DNA from: Protofrankia sp963555915 | GTDB taxonomy: Bacteria > Actinomycetota > Actinomycetes > Frankiales > Frankiaceae | Reading direction: 5' to 3' | DNA length: 53,722 nt | Assembly: GCF_963555915.1 (NCBI RefSeq) | Contig: NZ_CAUVXL010000089.1 | Location: 1 to 53,722 of the forward strand | The notes under the pieces: model-generated | Databases searched by the model: none | What the model was told of the DNA's origin: nothing | What the model saw: only the letters and a program-made list of their open reading frames with translations | Part shown: in pieces, positions 32,529-41,388 of the stretch | Position numbering within the stretch: the first letter of the stretch is position 1 | Layout: every line of letters starts with the position of its first letter | Made by a program: the position numbers and the translations under genes

Positions 32529-33632
32529 ATGAGCACGCACGACCACTACGTCATGCCGGCCGGTGGTGCCACCTGGGATGTGCCGATGGCCGGTGCCGCG
32601 CGTTTTTCCTGGGAGTACGACGAAGGCCGCGCGCGGCTGTTGGAGCTCTACCAGAAGGGCAAGGACAGACAGTGGGACGCCGCGACCAGGATCGACTGGT
32701 CGGCGGAGGTCGACCCCTACCGTCCGCTCGGACTTGCGGACGAGACGATTCCCATCCACGGTCTCCCGGTCTGGGAGAAACTGGGCGAGCGGGACCGCGG
32801 CGAGCTGCGTCAGCATCTGGCGGCATGGCAGTTCAGCCAATTCCTGCACGGCGAGCAGGGCGCGATGATCTGTAGTGCCCGGATCGTCGAGTCGGTACCG
32901 GACATGGATGCGAAGTTCTACGCCGCGACCCAGACGATCGATGAGGCGCGGCACGCCGAGACCTATGCCCGCTTCCTGACGGAGAAGGTCGGTGTGGTCT
33001 ATCCGATCAACTCCGAGCTACGGTCGCTGCTCGACTCGACCCTTACCGACAGCCGATGGGACATCCCGTACCTGGGCATGCAGGTGCTCATCGAGGGGCT
33101 CGCCCTCGCCGCGTTCGGGGTGCTGCGCGATGCCACGTCCGCCTCGCTGCCGAAGCAGATTCTCGCGTATGTGATGCAGGACGAGGCTCGGCACGTGGCG
33201 TTCGGGCGACTGGTCCTACGTGATTACTATTCGCAGCTCAGTAGTCGGGAACGCGCGGAACGCGAGGAATTCGTCGTCGAAAGCTGCTGGCTGATGCGTG
33301 ACCGGCTGCGGGGCGCCGAGGTGTGGGAGAATCTCGGCTTCGACGTGGCCGAGTGTCTTGCGGCGGTTGAGACCTCCAGCTACATGCGGGCATTCCGCAA
33401 GCTGCTGTTCAGCCGGATCGTGCCGTGCGTCCGGGACATCGGTCTGTGGGGGGAGAAGGTCCGCGACGCCTATGCGCGGATGGGTGTCCTGGACCTCTGC
33501 GACCTCGATCTGGCGGAACTGATGAACAGGGACGAGGACATCGCCGACAGCCTCGACCGGGCGCGGGCCGACGAGATGGAGCTGATGGCGCGCAGGCTGC
33601 AGGTGGAGCAGACGATAGCTTCCGTGCTCTGA
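32529..33632 (+). CDS. Ferritin-like di-iron protein
   Basis: A 367-residue helical protein with the two ExxH-type iron-binding helices of the ferritin-like/R2-like superfamily: TIDEARHAETYARF and VMQDEARHVAFGRL, together with upstream Glu residues (HGEQGAMIC; IEGLALAAF). Such proteins activate oxygen to oxidise an organic substrate, which cannot be named. GGAGG stands ~8 nt before ATG 32529. Length suits the AurF-like or R2-like oxidase groups. Followed by pirin, also a metal-binding protein. Confidence 0.82.
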   Translation: MSTHDHYVMPAGGATWDVPMAGAARFSWEYDEGRARLLELYQKGKDRQWDAATRIDWSAEVDPYRPLGLADETIPIHGLPVWEKLGERDRGELRQHLAAWQFSQFLHGEQGAMICSARIVESVPDMDAKFYAATQTIDEARHAETYARFLTEKVGVVYPINSELRSLLDSTLTDSRWDIPYLGMQVLIEGLALAAFGVLRDATSASLPKQILAYVMQDEARHVAFGRLVLRDYYSQLSSRERAEREEFVVESCWLMRDRLRGAEVWENLGFDVAECLAAVETSSYMRAFRKLLFSRIVPCVRDIGLWGEKVRDAYARMGVLDLCDLDLAELMNRDEDIADSLDRARADEMELMARRLQVEQTIASVL

Positions 33633-33761
33633 CCGCCGGGACCGAGGGCTGGTGCGGTGTCGGGTGGGTGGGTCGGGAAGCGATCGGGGCGATCCGGAGT
33701 TATCCTTACCTATAGTTGCTCCAGCAACGTTCGACCCGTGAGACGTGCCAGGAGGACCGCG

Positions 33762-34748
33762 ATGCCTGCCGTGACCGCCGCCGATCCGACCAGTCTGCCG
33801 CGCCTGAGCGCGCCCCTGCCCGGTGCCGTGGACCGCCCGGTCCGTTCGGTGACGACCGCGCCATCGGGCCACGAGGGTGAAGGCTTCCCCGTGCGCCGCG
33901 CCTTTGCCGGTGTCAGCCTGGTAGATCTCGATCCCTTTGTTCATATGGATCAGATGGGTGAGGTCGAGTACGCCCCCGGCGAGCCCAAGGGCACGCCATG
34001 GCACCCTCACCGTGGCTTCGAGACCGTCACATACATGATCGATGGGACGTTCCAGCACCAGGATTCCAACGGTGGGGGTGGCGTCATCACCGATGGCGCG
34101 ACCCAGTGGATGACAGCAGGCGCGGGAATCCTGCACATCGAGACTCCACCCGAACAGCTCGTCGTCAGCGGTGGGCTCTTCCACGGCGTCCAGCTGTGGG
34201 TGAACCTGCCGGGGCGCGACAAGTTCAGCCCGCCGCGGTACCAGAGCATCGAAGGCGACCGGGTCAGCCTCGTCGCGTCGCCGGACGGCGGGGCGCTGCT
34301 GCGGCTCATCGCCGGTGATGTCGCCGGCCATCGCGGTCCCGGCTCGACCCATACCCCGATCGCTGTGGCGCACGCGTCGGTGTCCCCGGGCGCTGCGCTG
34401 ACGGTCCCGTGGCCCTTCGACTTCAACGCGCTGACCTACATCCTCGCGGGTTCGGGACGGGTCGGCGGTGAGGGTCATCCGGTCCGCGCCGGGCAGCTTG
34501 CCGTGTTCGGGCCCGGTGACCACCTGACGCTCGCGGCCGACGACCGCCAGTCCGGGGTGAGCCCGATGCTGGAGGTCCTGCTGCTCGGCGGGCGGCCCAT
34601 CCGCGAGCACGTCGAGATGTACGGGCCGTTCGTGATGAACACCCGCGACGAACTGCGCCAGGCTGTGGAGGATTATCAGGCCGGACGTTTGGGCGTCATC
34701 CCCGCGAATGCCCTCATGCCCCATCGCGTCGTCGACCGTTCCGGCTGA
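33762..34748 (+). CDS. Pirin family protein
   Basis: A 328-residue bicupin. The metal-binding His cluster is in TPWHPHRGFETVTYMIDG, and GVITDGATQWMTAGAGILHIE is the classic pirin core. The second cupin (~215-300) is weaker and includes PFDFNALTYILAG. AGGAGG precedes ATG 33762 closely, ruling out the longer frame. Pirins act as quercetinase-like dioxygenases or as redox-linked regulators; which applies here is unknown. The 285 bp after it (34749-35033) hold no feature I can support. Confidence 0.9.
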   Translation: MPAVTAADPTSLPRLSAPLPGAVDRPVRSVTTAPSGHEGEGFPVRRAFAGVSLVDLDPFVHMDQMGEVEYAPGEPKGTPWHPHRGFETVTYMIDGTFQHQDSNGGGGVITDGATQWMTAGAGILHIETPPEQLVVSGGLFHGVQLWVNLPGRDKFSPPRYQSIEGDRVSLVASPDGGALLRLIAGDVAGHRGPGSTHTPIAVAHASVSPGAALTVPWPFDFNALTYILAGSGRVGGEGHPVRAGQLAVFGPGDHLTLAADDRQSGVSPMLEVLLLGGRPIREHVEMYGPFVMNTRDELRQAVEDYQAGRLGVIPANALMPHRVVDRSG

Positions 34749-35033
34749 GGCGCTCGGCGCCGCCGGACCCTCGAGACCCTCGGGGCCTTCGAGACCCCTC
34801 GGGGCCTGCGGACGGGCCGATCAGGGCGTGGCCCAGGACTGGATCGCGCAGTGCCGGGTAAAGGTCGAGCAGCTACCGCAGTGATCCACGCAGACGCCGC
34901 TACCAGCCGGGCCACAGGTGGCGCGATCGCGGAGGTCCCCGAAGCCCCGGTCCGATTGGTGGGTCATCGGTGGCGAATAGGGCCCAGAGTGTCAGAATGT
35001 GCCCCGCCGGCCTGATCGTGGGGGGATGACCGC

Positions 35034-37448
35034 TTGACGACTTCAGTTCATGCCGCTCGCCGATTGCGGATGGTCCGCGTGGCACGATGGGCGCTCCTGG
35101 TGGCCGCGGTGTTTTTCGCCGTCACGACCGTCGCCGGCCTGCGCGACAGCTCGATCGCGATCAACGAGGTTGATCGATGGCTCGGCAACGGTTTCAGCGC
35201 GGCGGCGGGAACCATGTGCCTGGCGCGGGCCATTCTGGTGCGAGGCGAACGGGCCGCGTGGGTCGCGATCGGGATCGGTCTTCTGTTCTACGGTGCTGGA
35301 ACGGCGTACTTCACAACGCAGGTAGCCGATCGCAATCCGCAACCGTCCCCGTCGCTGGCCGACGTCGGCTGGTTGGTATTTTATCTCGCGACATATATTT
35401 CTGTGATTCTCCTGCTACGCAAACGGGTGTCCCGCTTTCATCCCAGTGTCTGGTTGGACGCCCTGGTAGGGGGTCTCGGCGTGGCGGCACTTGCCAGCGG
35501 TCTGGCCGCCGGGGCCATCGGTAAGGTCCGGGCGACCAGCATGTCGGCGGTCGGCTTGAACCTCGCCTATCCCCTTGCCGACCTGATGCTGCTCGTACTT
35601 GTGGTGAGCGTGTTCGGTCTGCTGGGCTGGCGACTGGAACGGGTCTGGTACCTCCTCGGTGGCTCGTTGATCGGTTTTGCGGTGGCCGATACGATCGTTG
35701 TCGGTGAGGTTGCCAGCGGTCACTACTCCGCGGGCGGACCGGTCGAGGTGCTGTGGGCGTTGGCACTGGTACTGCCTGCGTACGCCGCCTGGCAACGGCC
35801 ACCGCGGGAGAAGACGGAGGGTCTCACCGGGTGGGGCGTGCTGGCCATCCCGGCGATCTTTGCGATAGCTGCGCTCGCGCTCCTGGTTTTCGGCGCTGCG
35901 GTGCAGCGCCTGCCGCCCGCGACGGTCGCGCTCGCCGCTGCCACCGTTCTGGTCGCGCTGGTACGGACCGGGATCACCTTCGCCGAGGTCCGCCAGCTCG
36001 CTGAGACCAAGCTGCAGGCCCGGACCGACGAGCTCACCGGCCTGGCCAACCGTCGTGCCTTTTTCGAGCGCCTGGACGGGCTGGACGTCAGCGCCAATCG
36101 CGGCGCCCGTCGGTTCGCGCTACTCGTGCTCGATCTCGACCGTTTCAAAGAAATCAACGATTCCCTTGGCCATCCTGTCGGCGATGATCTGCTGAAACTC
36201 GTCGGGCGCCGGATCGCGGCGGCATTGCGCCCGGCGGACCTGCTGGCCCGCCTCGGCGGAGACGAGTTCGCCGTCATCCTGGAGGATGCGGACGCGGCGG
36301 TCGCCAAGATGGTCGCCGAGCGGGTGCTCACAGCGCTGCGGGACCCCTTCGATGTGGGTGCGGTCACCCTGCACGTGGACGCGAGCATCGGGGCCGCGCT
36401 CCACCCGGACGACGCGGTCACCGCGAGCGTCCTGTTGCAGCGGGCGGATGTCGCGATGTACGCGGCAAAGTCCGCCCGTTCCGGGGTCGAGTACTACCGG
36501 CCTGGCGCGGACGTGCACACCCCAGACCGGCTCGACGTCATTGAGGCGCTGCGAGGCGGGCTCGGCGATGATCAATTGCGGGTCCATTACCAGATGAAGG
36601 TCGACCTGCGTACGGGTAGCTGCCACGGGGTGGAGGCGCTCGTACGATGGGAACATCCCACCAAGGGCCTCCTCCAGCCCGATGTCTTCCTGCCCTTGGC
36701 CGAGCACACCGGGCTGATGCGTCCGCTGACGCTGGAGGTCCTCGGGCTTGCGCTGGGGCAGTGCCGCCGGTGGTGGGACGTCGGCCTGGACATCGGTGTA
36801 GCGGTCAACCTCTCCGCGTCCAATCTGCTCGACACGGGATTCCCGGCCGAAGTCGCGGATCTCCTTGAGCTGCACGGGCTGCCCGCGCGGGCGCTCGAGT
36901 TCGAAATCACCGAAACAGCGCTGATGCTCGACCGGATCCGCACCGCGGCCGTCCTCACAACTCTGCGCGAGATGGGAATCCACATCGCCGTGGATGACTA
37001 TGGGACGGGATACTCGTCCCTGTCCTACCTGCGGGAACTCCCGGTGGATGCGCTCAAAATGGACAAATCGTTTGTCGTGCACCTGGAATCCGATCCGGTG
37101 GCAGCGGCGATCGTGCAGTCCACGGTTGGGCTTGCCCACTCCCTCGGCCTGCGTATCGTCGTGGAGGGAGTCGAGACCGAGACTGCGATGCGGCGCCTGA
37201 CCGAGTTTGGCTGTGATCTGGCCCAGGGCTTCTACCTGGGCTGTCCGCAGCCCGCCGACGAGCTGACGCCGCTGCTGTGGCATCGGCACAACCACCGGTC
37301 GCCAGCCGGATCCACCGCGTTATCCGCAGGATCGTCGCAGTCGCAGTCGCAGTCGCAGTCGCAGTCGCAGTCGGTGGGTCGGGCGGGCACGGCTGCCCGG
37401 GTGGCGCAGCCGGCCGAACCTGTCCGCACGGGTCGCACGTGGACCTGA
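35034..37448 (+). CDS. Membrane GGDEF-EAL c-di-GMP turnover protein
   Basis: An 804-residue protein. The first ~325 residues hold about nine membrane helices. GGDEF (~330-490) has the active motif GGDEF in LARLGGDEFAVIL and TDELTGLANRRAFF at its start. EAL (~505-755) has VEALVRWEHP, LEFEITETALM, IAVDDYGTGYSSLSYL and the later ALKMDKSF and VVEGVETE blocks, all needed for phosphodiesterase action. Both activities may be present. The TTG start at 35034 follows GGGGGA; the first in-frame ATG is 35070. The tail carries a Ser-Gln repeat, and its end overlaps aat. Confidence 0.93.
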   Translation: MTTSVHAARRLRMVRVARWALLVAAVFFAVTTVAGLRDSSIAINEVDRWLGNGFSAAAGTMCLARAILVRGERAAWVAIGIGLLFYGAGTAYFTTQVADRNPQPSPSLADVGWLVFYLATYISVILLLRKRVSRFHPSVWLDALVGGLGVAALASGLAAGAIGKVRATSMSAVGLNLAYPLADLMLLVLVVSVFGLLGWRLERVWYLLGGSLIGFAVADTIVVGEVASGHYSAGGPVEVLWALALVLPAYAAWQRPPREKTEGLTGWGVLAIPAIFAIAALALLVFGAAVQRLPPATVALAAATVLVALVRTGITFAEVRQLAETKLQARTDELTGLANRRAFFERLDGLDVSANRGARRFALLVLDLDRFKEINDSLGHPVGDDLLKLVGRRIAAALRPADLLARLGGDEFAVILEDADAAVAKMVAERVLTALRDPFDVGAVTLHVDASIGAALHPDDAVTASVLLQRADVAMYAAKSARSGVEYYRPGADVHTPDRLDVIEALRGGLGDDQLRVHYQMKVDLRTGSCHGVEALVRWEHPTKGLLQPDVFLPLAEHTGLMRPLTLEVLGLALGQCRRWWDVGLDIGVAVNLSASNLLDTGFPAEVADLLELHGLPARALEFEITETALMLDRIRTAAVLTTLREMGIHIAVDDYGTGYSSLSYLRELPVDALKMDKSFVVHLESDPVAAAIVQSTVGLAHSLGLRIVVEGVETETAMRRLTEFGCDLAQGFYLGCPQPADELTPLLWHRHNHRSPAGSTALSAGSSQSQSQSQSQSQSVGRAGTAARVAQPAEPVRTGRTWT
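37335..37373 (+). repeat. (TCGCAG)n hexanucleotide array in the GGDEF-EAL gene
   Basis: Six and a half perfect copies of TCGCAG code a Ser-Gln repeat near the C-terminus, well after the EAL domain. This is the same type of tail repeat as in hyuB. Confidence 0.97.
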
Positions 37449-38323
37449 CCGGTCGGCCTGAGCCGCCGGGACCGTCGCCGTGGGACGGGCTGCCAGAGAA
37501 GGATCATGCCGAGCCGGCTGAGCCGGTCGAATTACCCGTCGCGGTCGGGGGTGTGCTCACCCCGGCCACGCTCGTCGGGGCATACCGGCGGGGGCTCTTC
37601 CCCTTCCCGGTTCCGGTCGACGATCCGATCGAGGTCGCGGACACGCACCGCCGATTGGCCACCGCTGTTGCCGACGGGCGAGTCTTCAACCTGTCCGGGG
37701 ACGGCCCGCCGGATCTCGACTTTCCCTGGTGGTGTCCGGACCCACGGGGGGTGTTGCCCGTCGGCGCGGTGCACGTGTCCGACTCGTTGTTCCGACGGAT
37801 GCGCGCGTGTGCGTGGACCACCACCCTGGATGAGGCGTTTGCCGAGGTCGTCCGCGGCTGCAGCCGGGGCGGCCGACCCACCTGGATCACGCCTGAGCTC
37901 GCGGACGCCTACCGTGATCTGCATCGGCTCGGCTGGGCGCACAGCGTCGAGGTGTGGCAGGGCGAGGACCTCATCGGAGGCATGTTCGGTGTGCTCGTCG
38001 GTGCCGCCTTCATGGCCGAGTCCATGTTCCATGTGCAGACCGATGCGTCCAAGGTTGCGTTGGTCGACTTTGACGTGCGGTTCGTGCAGGCTGGCGGTCG
38101 GCTCATCGACGCGCAGTTCGTCAGTGCGCACGCTGGTTCCATGGGCGCCGTCGAGATCCCGCGCGAGCGGTTTCTGGCGGTTCTACGCGACGTGCGGGAC
38201 ACCGACGTGCGGCTCGTCCGTGACCGGATGCCCGTGACACGCCTGGTCGAACGCGCGCGAGCGGCCCGGCGGGCTCGGCGTGCCATGGCGGTTCCGCCTC
38301 CGGCCGCGCGCGGAGAGCAATGA
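37439..38323 (+). CDS. aat: Leucyl/phenylalanyl-tRNA-protein transferase
   Basis: A 294-residue Aat, which attaches Leu or Phe to N-terminal Lys/Arg of proteins and so marks them for ClpS/ClpAP decay. Family blocks: GAYRRGLFPFP, WWCPDPRGVLP, GRPTWITPELADAY, WAHSVEVWQGEDLIGGMFGV, AFMAESMFH, and VDAQFVSAHAGSMGA-like FVSAHAGSMGAVEIPR. The GTG 37439 start overlaps the GGDEF-EAL stop by 10 bp, so the two are translated together. The first ~45 residues are poorly conserved. Confidence 0.92.
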   Translation: MDLTGRPEPPGPSPWDGLPEKDHAEPAEPVELPVAVGGVLTPATLVGAYRRGLFPFPVPVDDPIEVADTHRRLATAVADGRVFNLSGDGPPDLDFPWWCPDPRGVLPVGAVHVSDSLFRRMRACAWTTTLDEAFAEVVRGCSRGGRPTWITPELADAYRDLHRLGWAHSVEVWQGEDLIGGMFGVLVGAAFMAESMFHVQTDASKVALVDFDVRFVQAGGRLIDAQFVSAHAGSMGAVEIPRERFLAVLRDVRDTDVRLVRDRMPVTRLVERARAARRARRAMAVPPPAARGEQ

Positions 38324-38362
38324 TCGCGCGGCCTTCGGTTGGGCGTGCCCAGGTGGATCGAT

Positions 38363-39706
38363 CTACCCGATCGGGGACTGCGCAGCGGGTGCGCAGCGGG
38401 ACGCCGGCACGCTGGGCGCGACTTGCGGGCCCGGGAACATTGCGGCGATCTCGGCGAGCACCGTCAGTAGATGCGCGATTTCTTCGTCGGTGTTGGCTGC
38501 GGTGACCTGGATACGGACCCCGACGTCGGCCCGGGGCACTACCGGATAGGGCGCCATGGTGACGTAGATCCCACGGTTGAACAGGTGGATTCCAATGGCA
38601 TCCGTATCTTCGGGGGTACCGATCGGTACTTCGATGATCGGCGTCCCGGACCGGTTCAACGTCCGTAACCCGAGCTGGGCCAGCCCGTCGAGAACACGGG
38701 CGGTTTTGCGATGAAGATCGGCTCGGATGCTGTCGCCCCGCGCGGCGTTGAGCCGGAAGCCGGCCTGCACGGTGGCGAGGGAGGCAACTGGCGACGGCCC
38801 GGAGAAGGTGTACGGCGCGGCGGTCACCTTGAGGTGGTTCTTCACCGTGGTCGGGCAGGCGATGAACGCCAGCAGTGACGAGTAGGCCTTGGAGAAGCCG
38901 CCCACCAGGATGAGTCCGTCGTAGGTCTCCCCGACATGACGGACAATGGCGTTGCCGTGCAAGCCGTACGGGCTGAGTTCGTCCGCACTGCGCTCACCGA
39001 GGACACCGAAACCGTGGGCGTCGTCGACGTAGAGGATCGCGTCGTTTGCGCGGGTGACCGTCAGCAATTCGGCCAGGGGGGGCGCATTGCCGGTCATGCT
39101 GTTAACGCCGTCGATACACACCAGTCTCGGGTAGTGGGGGCACGTCCGCAGCAGATCCGCCAGCTGGCCGGGGTTCTCGGCGTCGAACTGCTGCAAGGTC
39201 GCGCCTCGTGCCTGTGCCATCGCAGCGCCGTCGTAGACCGTGCGGTGCGCACGTCGGTCGAGGAAGACCGAACCCTCCCCGGCGAGAACAGGAATGGCCG
39301 AGATGTGGATGTGTGTGATCGTGGGAATCGTGAGGCTGTCTTCGGTGCCGAGGAGCGCGGCAAGTTCTTCTTCAATCTCGGCGAACGGTCGTGGATAGGC
39401 GATCATTCGCGACCAGCTCGGATGGGTACCCCATTTGGCCAGGTATTCCGGTACCGCTGCAATGATCTCCGGATTCACATCGAACCCGAGGTAGTTGCAG
39501 GACGCGAAGTCCGCAAGCCAGTGGTCGCCGATGCGAATCTGGCGTCCGTCGATCTCGTCGACGACGGAGTCCACCATTGGATGGGTGTTTCGTAGCCCGG
39601 CGAGCTCCGCCAGGGGGCCCAGCGGACGACCCAGTATCCGATCGTAGGGTCCCGGCGGGTCTGGCGAAGCCTGGCGTGTGGACAACCGCCCCGGAGTCTT
39701 GGACAA
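38363..39706 (-). CDS. Alpha-oxoamine synthase family PLP enzyme
   Basis: A 447-residue class II aminotransferase-fold enzyme of the group that joins an amino acid with an acyl-CoA (8-amino-7-oxononanoate synthase, 2-amino-3-ketobutyrate ligase, serine palmitoyltransferase, ALA synthase). Markers: ADFASCNYLGF, YVDDAHGFGVLGE (cofactor Asp and His) and LVGGFSKAYSSLLAF with the PLP Lys. The TTG start at 39706 is backed by GAGGAGGGG a few bases upstream. The specific reaction is not clear, and no biotin or sphingolipid genes are near. Confidence 0.88.
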   Translation of the reverse strand: MSKTPGRLSTRQASPDPPGPYDRILGRPLGPLAELAGLRNTHPMVDSVVDEIDGRQIRIGDHWLADFASCNYLGFDVNPEIIAAVPEYLAKWGTHPSWSRMIAYPRPFAEIEEELAALLGTEDSLTIPTITHIHISAIPVLAGEGSVFLDRRAHRTVYDGAAMAQARGATLQQFDAENPGQLADLLRTCPHYPRLVCIDGVNSMTGNAPPLAELLTVTRANDAILYVDDAHGFGVLGERSADELSPYGLHGNAIVRHVGETYDGLILVGGFSKAYSSLLAFIACPTTVKNHLKVTAAPYTFSGPSPVASLATVQAGFRLNAARGDSIRADLHRKTARVLDGLAQLGLRTLNRSGTPIIEVPIGTPEDTDAIGIHLFNRGIYVTMAPYPVVPRADVGVRIQVTAANTDEEIAHLLTVLAEIAAMFPGPQVAPSVPASRCAPAAQSPIG

Positions 39707-40105
39707 CGCCCCTCCTCGAAAGATGAGGGTTCCACGCTACGGCGCAACTTTCGCACATGGTGTTGTTTTTGAGTATTTACCAGCGGACTCGCGGGTCATC
39801 CGACTCAGTGGTTACTTCAGGCAAATGTAATTTTACTGATAGTTAGAACTAAATATGCTAATTATGCATAAATAGCGCATAGCATTCTTATCATGTCAGA
39901 AATATGATGAACCATGCCCAACCGGAGTACGGCTCGCCTGCCACAGGTCGCGGCGTACGCCGGTTGGGTCTTCCCGTGATGGGGTTGCCGCAGCACGTCG
40001 CGGTTCGGCTGCCGGCGATCTCGGTCGGGGTCCCTTGGGGCCTCCCGGTGACAGGAACCCCGGCGCGAGAAGATCATAATCATGAGGCCTGCAGTACGCG
40101 GAGGG
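39707..40105. other. AT-rich intergenic region upstream of the oxoamine synthase
   Basis: About 400 bp without a gene. 39760-39910 is markedly AT-rich, with the palindrome TTATGCATAA inside an imperfect inverted repeat around 39855-39885. It is the likely control region of the synthase gene. No promoter with good spacing could be fixed. Confidence 0.5.
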
Positions 40106-40339
40106 TTATGCCGCCATCCGTCCGATCGCCTCAGCCGGGCAGAACTCAAGGGCCTGCAGGAGCATTTCCTCTTCCTCCTCATTCGACGGCTGCCGGCATA
40201 TATAATGAACCTCGCGATCCTCGTCGCGCTTGAAGAAATCCGGGGCGACTCCCCGGCAGTTTTCACAGTCAGTGCATTCCGAGTCGACGAAGAAGGGTCC
40301 CTCGACGTTCATGGGAAGTCGACGCTTTTCGCTTGCCAC
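40106..40339 (-). CDS. Small ferredoxin
   Basis: A 77-residue ferredoxin. The cluster ligands are in CTDCENC with a distal Cys in LEFCPAEAIG, the layout of a single [3Fe-4S]/[4Fe-4S] ferredoxin with an acidic Glu run (EEEEE) between. GTG 40339 is preferred because GAGGTG stands just upstream; ATG 40312 has no ribosome site. It would feed electrons to an oxygenase or reductase not found nearby. The AT-rich control region separates it from the downstream synthase gene. Confidence 0.82.
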   Translation of the reverse strand: MASEKRRLPMNVEGPFFVDSECTDCENCRGVAPDFFKRDEDREVHYICRQPSNEEEEEMLLQALEFCPAEAIGRMAA

Positions 40340-40975
40340 ATCACACCTCGCATTCGTTGGGAGCATTGGCGGTGGCTGCCCAGCCGATTCTATCGGCAAG
40401 CCGGCCGGCTGTTAGGGCGGTCGCGCGCTCTGGGCGTCGAGAAGCGGTGGTTCGGGTACCCGGGTCGGGAAGTCCATGGGTCGTAATGCCCGCCGCTGTC
40501 CGGGCCGGACGGACCAACGGTGATATTTCCGCTGGCCGTCGCGGCAAGCGCGGATCCGATGGGGACAGCCGGGATGCGCCAGATATTCAGTCGAGGCCTG
40601 AATGTGCAGGTACCGGCCTCGGCTCCGGTCGACGTGGCGTTCTCGCGGAGCAGCCGACGTGACATCGGCCACCGCCCCGGACAGCCTGGTGATTTTCCGC
40701 CGACCGGTTTCAGCGGCGGGGCGTGTCATTTCCCGGGCGGGGCTCCACGGAACAGCACCGGCCCCGCCATCGAACATTTACCGCCGTGAAACGCGTAGTC
40801 GAACGCCGCGGGCGCGCAGGCGCCCGTCCACGCCACGATGCCGGGGCCAATGCCCGGCCTGGCGACGGCCGGACATCTCGCCGAGACAGGACGTCTGCCG
40901 GGCGCTGCGCGATCCCCTACACCGGCGGCTGGGTGTTCCATCCCGACTCGGCCGGGGGCTCTGGGGCTGGCTCGC
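40340..40975. other. Gene-poor gap
   Basis: Several overlapping frames exist on both strands, but none has consistent codon bias, a ribosome site or a recognisable family. I see no RNA gene or strong repeat in these 636 bp. Confidence 0.4.
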
Positions 40976-41227
40976 TCACTGCTTCGCCACCTGACCTGAC
41001 CCGCTGCACGTCGGGCAGGTCTTGGTCTGGGTGCCAGAGAACTGGCCGTCTTCGTCGCGTTCCGTCTGCTCGAACACAACCTTCCCATCGCCGTTGCAGG
41101 TCGGGCAGGTCGCGAACTCGACCTCGCGGACGTTGCGGCCGGTGGTGCCGCCCTTGCCGCCGCGCTTCACGCCGTCTCGACCGGTGCTTGCGCCGCCATC
41201 GGTGCTACCCCGCTTGTTCCACGCCAT
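40976..41227 (-). CDS. Small DnaJ-type zinc-finger protein
   Basis: An 83-residue protein with two CxxCxGxG units, CPTCNGDGKV and CPTCSGSGQV, which together bind zinc as in the DnaJ central domain. The Gly/Lys-rich start is flexible. GGAAGG lies 8 nt before ATG 41227, so the longer frame upstream is rejected. It lies 161 bp downstream of the kinase gene on the same strand. It may be a free-standing thiol or protein-binding zinc module; its role is unknown. Confidence 0.8.
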   Translation of the reverse strand: MAWNKRGSTDGGASTGRDGVKRGGKGGTTGRNVREVEFATCPTCNGDGKVVFEQTERDEDGQFSGTQTKTCPTCSGSGQVAKQ

Positions 41228-41388
41228 TGCATGCGCCTTCCGTGTCTGCTCCGTTACGGATTCAAGGGTAAGCCGGTGAGTGTCCGGACGAGGTGGAGCC
41301 TGGACGATACGGTGCGTGGCGGCCCCGCATCCACTGTCCGAGCGGCAGGCAAAGCACCGCCCGCAGAGATCGACAGCGTTTGCGCAGG

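Noticed and set aside
40412..41088. Several 90-134 codon frames in the gap between the ferredoxin and the zinc-finger gene
   Set aside because: Overlapping frames on both strands, weak codon bias, no ribosome sites and no recognised motif.
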